A DNA stretch of 55,233 nt from Gammaproteobacteria bacterium (lineage in GTDB: Bacteria; Pseudomonadota; Gammaproteobacteria; Arenicellales; Poriferihabitantaceae): positions 1 to 55,233 of the forward strand of contig JAPOUQ010000064.1 of NCBI GenBank assembly GCA_026708585.1, read 5' to 3'. Numbering within the stretch: position 1 is the first letter of the stretch; each line of letters opens with the position of its first letter. Of this stretch, positions 53,115 to 55,233 are shown one piece after another. A model generated the notes under the pieces. The model worked only from the letters and a program-made list of their open reading frames with translations, ran no database searches and was not told where the DNA came from. Position numbers and translations under genes: made by a program.

Positions 53115-53931
53115 TGCACAGAGGTCTAACAAAATTAAAAATCCAAGGTTAGAAAGAAAATCATATCTAATCTCCGAGTTATGTTTGTTTTTCAATAACT
53201 CGTCAACCATATGAACCATTTTCTGGAAAAGTGAATTATTTCTCTTATTAATCGAAACGCTCAGAAATAGTCAGTATCTCAATCATTCATATGTTGATGT
53301 CTGGATAGAAATGATTCACCCAATATGGTTTTGAAAATTATAAATTTAGTCACTAGCGTTCAATCAAATTATCGAATACAATCAAAAAGAATTAAATATT
53401 ATCGGTTCTCATTTGTATTAAGGCTCTATAAGCAATTGATATGATGATATTAACATGAAGTCTGCCTGATTATGTAGAGACTGAGATCTGACTACAACTT
53501 TTTTGTTATTGATAATAGCAATGGGCATAGAGGAACTGAAAACACACCAAACTGCTGCGAACCTCTAACATCCAAATAAAGATTATTATATTATCATAAT
53601 CAATATGTTACAGGAATTATTTTTTCAAACGTGGGAAAGCAGTGAATACCTGTATAATTGTTGAAAAGAACCTGAGAGTCGTGGGATCGAAACTATGCTT
53701 GGTTACGCTCAAGCCTCTAACACCCTGAAATAGGCATATAGTCTATCGTCATCAACAGAGTTTGACAATGATTTTATTTTAAACGCTGGGACAGTAGTGA
53801 AATTTAGTCTCTTTTATCCATAAATAAATATTTATAAAAAAAATTTATGTAGAAATACGCAATTTTATTACTAAGCTTTGGTTCTGGCCAAGTCAGATTA
53901 GGATTAGATCCTTTTTGGTGGGTTTGATCAG
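53115..53931. other. Gene-poor AT-rich region
   Basis: About 820 bases without a recognisable gene; AT content is visibly higher than in the coding parts. It holds a diverged direct repeat listed separately and nothing else I can identify. Confidence 0.5.
53562..53802 (+). repeat. Diverged tandem-type direct repeat
   Basis: Two imperfect copies of about 85-90 bases start with CCTCTAACA at 53562 and 53714, a 152-base period. Matching landmarks follow in order: ATCATAATCA / GTCATCAACA, AATTATTTTTTCAAACGTGGGA / GATTTTATTTTAAACGCTGGGA and AGCAGTGAA / AGTAGTGAA. Neither copy codes for protein. No terminal inverted repeat or target duplication is evident. Confidence 0.55.
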
Positions 53932-54219
53932 CTACACGTCCGTTTTATCAGGCGTATACGGCGGTAGGTTTGAATACTGCAAGCGCTGGATTTTTTCCAT
54001 GATCTCCGACAGCTCTTCATGAGAAATGATGATCGGTGACTTACCCAGCATCTTCATGGCTTGGAGCTGGTTTTCATGCTGGATATTCTCACTGATATAT
54101 TGCATGGCGTGATTGACAAATTCTTGATCGGACATCTGCAAACCGCAACGTGCCTGAAATACTTTTTTCGCGGCATGGAACAAGTCGCCGTCAATTTCGA
54201 TTGTTACTGATTCGGTCAT
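53932..54219 (-). CDS. Small protein, possible orphan antitoxin-like regulator
   Basis: From ATG 54219 (CCAAGG six bases upstream) the product is 95 residues. It opens with TESVTIEIDGDLFHAAKKVF, a strand followed by a helix as in ribbon-helix-helix or RelB-type antitoxins, and then SDQEFVNHAMQYISENIQ, with a charged helical C-terminus. I do not recognise an exact family. No toxin-like gene adjoins it. The function is inference only. Confidence 0.45.
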   Translation of the reverse strand: MTESVTIEIDGDLFHAAKKVFQARCGLQMSDQEFVNHAMQYISENIQHENQLQAMKMLGKSPIIISHEELSEIMEKIQRLQYSNLPPYTPDKTDV

Positions 54220-55233
54220 TGCCTTGGATCGAGTTAAGTCATTTATTTTTATTATATCGTATCGTGGGTTGTGTCTTATATTGCATTTTGGTTTGTTTTC
54301 TATCTTTGCAACCCAAATCCAAAATCCCAAACCCTACTAAACATTTACTGCTATTCGATAGACCATTAACAGCAGAAATTGCCCCTGCTACAGGAGGGTT
54401 TCGAAGAGGGTGAAAGTATCGGATAGTCATATTGTTGCAGAGTATTCCGAGTGATTGCAGAGCGGACTAAAGATGTGGAGTACAAGAACCTGATTACAGG
54501 ATTTAGTGCTAGCGAGAAATAAATTGTCTTATACCAAGGTAAGTCTTGAAATGGCGGGTAGTACTCAGAACTACTTAAAGATCAGAGTACAGAGGAATTG
54601 CATAATATCCGTGGTTCTTGAGGCACATGCAAATCAGTCATGTGCTACCACCCAGTCGTGCTTGCCTATCGACCATGGAAATCTCCATCATAGAAGGGCC
54701 TGATCCGGGCAAAGGTCGAACCGACATCCGTTTCGCTTGCTCAAGAAGAATTATCTTCATTAGGGTTTCGCTGAGAATCGTGTAAAAAAACACTCTAAGG
54801 ACCGGCTTTCAATCCTCTTGTTCATTGCATGATTTGCTTTGCTCGTTTTTTGTGTTGTCGGGTGTAGCTTTATTGGCGATGGGTTTTTCATGGTCATTTT
54901 TTTTGAATTTTTTCTTGTATGTGTTCTTGATCCACAGAAGTGGTAACTTGAATAAGTGGGTTTCCTCTTTTTGGACTACGGCAAACTTTTCCCAATTTGG
55001 CAATCAATGATTTTTCTTGATTATTTGCTTTACGAACGTTTAAAAAAAGGCCCTTGGTCTCATTAATATCAATAACAAAACCATGATCTGGATAGGTTCT
55101 GGTCAGTCATTCGATATTAAATGCAATTTTTTGATTTTGTTTGGCGGCAACACACCAAAACAACAGACATGAACAGGACAATTTTATGTTTAGCCTCAAA
55201 TATTCAATTATAAACAAATAGCACAAGAAGCTG
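54220..55233. other. Gene-poor right end
   Basis: About 1 kb with only short frames of up to 87 residues without motifs. A Lys/Asn-rich frame at 54809-55003 (-) looks like AT-rich background. I see no RNA gene, repeat or mobile element. Confidence 0.45.

Noticed and set aside
54809..55003. Lys/Asn-rich 64-codon frame at the right end
   Set aside because: Composition reflects AT-rich background and no start signal or homologous motif is visible.
53115..55233. CRISPR array or prophage end in the AT-rich right part
   Set aside because: No regularly spaced short repeats, integrase or phage genes are seen; the only repeat is a diverged pair.

Overview
The window looks like a piece of chromosome from a low-GC (roughly 43-45 %), probably marine, gammaproteobacterium. 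The evidence is gene content: Mpl murein-peptide ligase, MltA, RNase D, a PstSCAB-PhoU set whose PstA has an N-terminal insertion, a formate dehydrogenase cluster, and dimethylglycine/sarcosine-type oxidoreductases. This placement is inference from content; no taxonomic marker longer than a 5S fragment is present. Several genes are visibly decaying (hipA, phyH, a HEPN-MNT pair, possibly a glycerophosphodiesterase), and long gene-poor stretches suggest an accessory or degrading context towards the right end.

Layout. 1-120: 3' end of a 5S rRNA gene and its terminator. 119-1111: hipA pseudogene (-). 1379-11830: a tightly packed corrinoid operon (+): adenosyltransferase, BtuF/BtuC/BtuD-type importer, a small Cys-containing unknown, CobW, CobN, then a ChlI-like AAA+ ATPase whose reading frame ends at an A-AAA-AAG slippery heptamer immediately before its stop. 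A -1 frameshift there fuses it to a von Willebrand A (ChlD-type) domain, so one gene could supply both accessory subunits of the cobaltochelatase. 12000-15339: TauE/SafE permease and a dimethylglycine/sarcosine dehydrogenase-like flavoprotein. 15601-24084 (-): phoB-phoR, a ruined phytanoyl-CoA dioxygenase gene, then pstS-pstC-pstA-pstB-phoU with a terminator-like attenuator after pstS. 24207-27490: a MocR/GabR-type regulator divergent from methylmalonate-semialdehyde dehydrogenase. 27522-34025: GDPD, DsbA, Mpl, a membrane protein, RNase D (+), MltA. 34310-34978: rpsU-yqeY. 35048-40138 (-): a phosphoglycerate mutase (GpmI) fused to a Nudix hydrolase, RdgB, RNase PH, a GNAT acetyltransferase and an agmatinase-family ureohydrolase.

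41294-52177 (+) is a formate dehydrogenase locus: a large ferredoxin-like protein, a TorD-family chaperone, a short Tat-signal protein, FdhA (Cys form), FdhB, a small lipoprotein and a cytochrome b subunit, closed by a strong terminator. Four further genes follow: an unknown, an ankyrin-repeat protein, a biotin/lipoate-ligase-fold protein that lacks the usual catalytic residues, and a Tat-exported Rieske-like protein with an altered second ligand motif. This last quartet is the least understood part of the window. 52349-55233 is gene-poor: a decayed HEPN-MNT toxin-antitoxin pair, a truncated AlbA_2 fragment, a diverged 90-bp direct repeat, and one small ORF that may be an orphan antitoxin.
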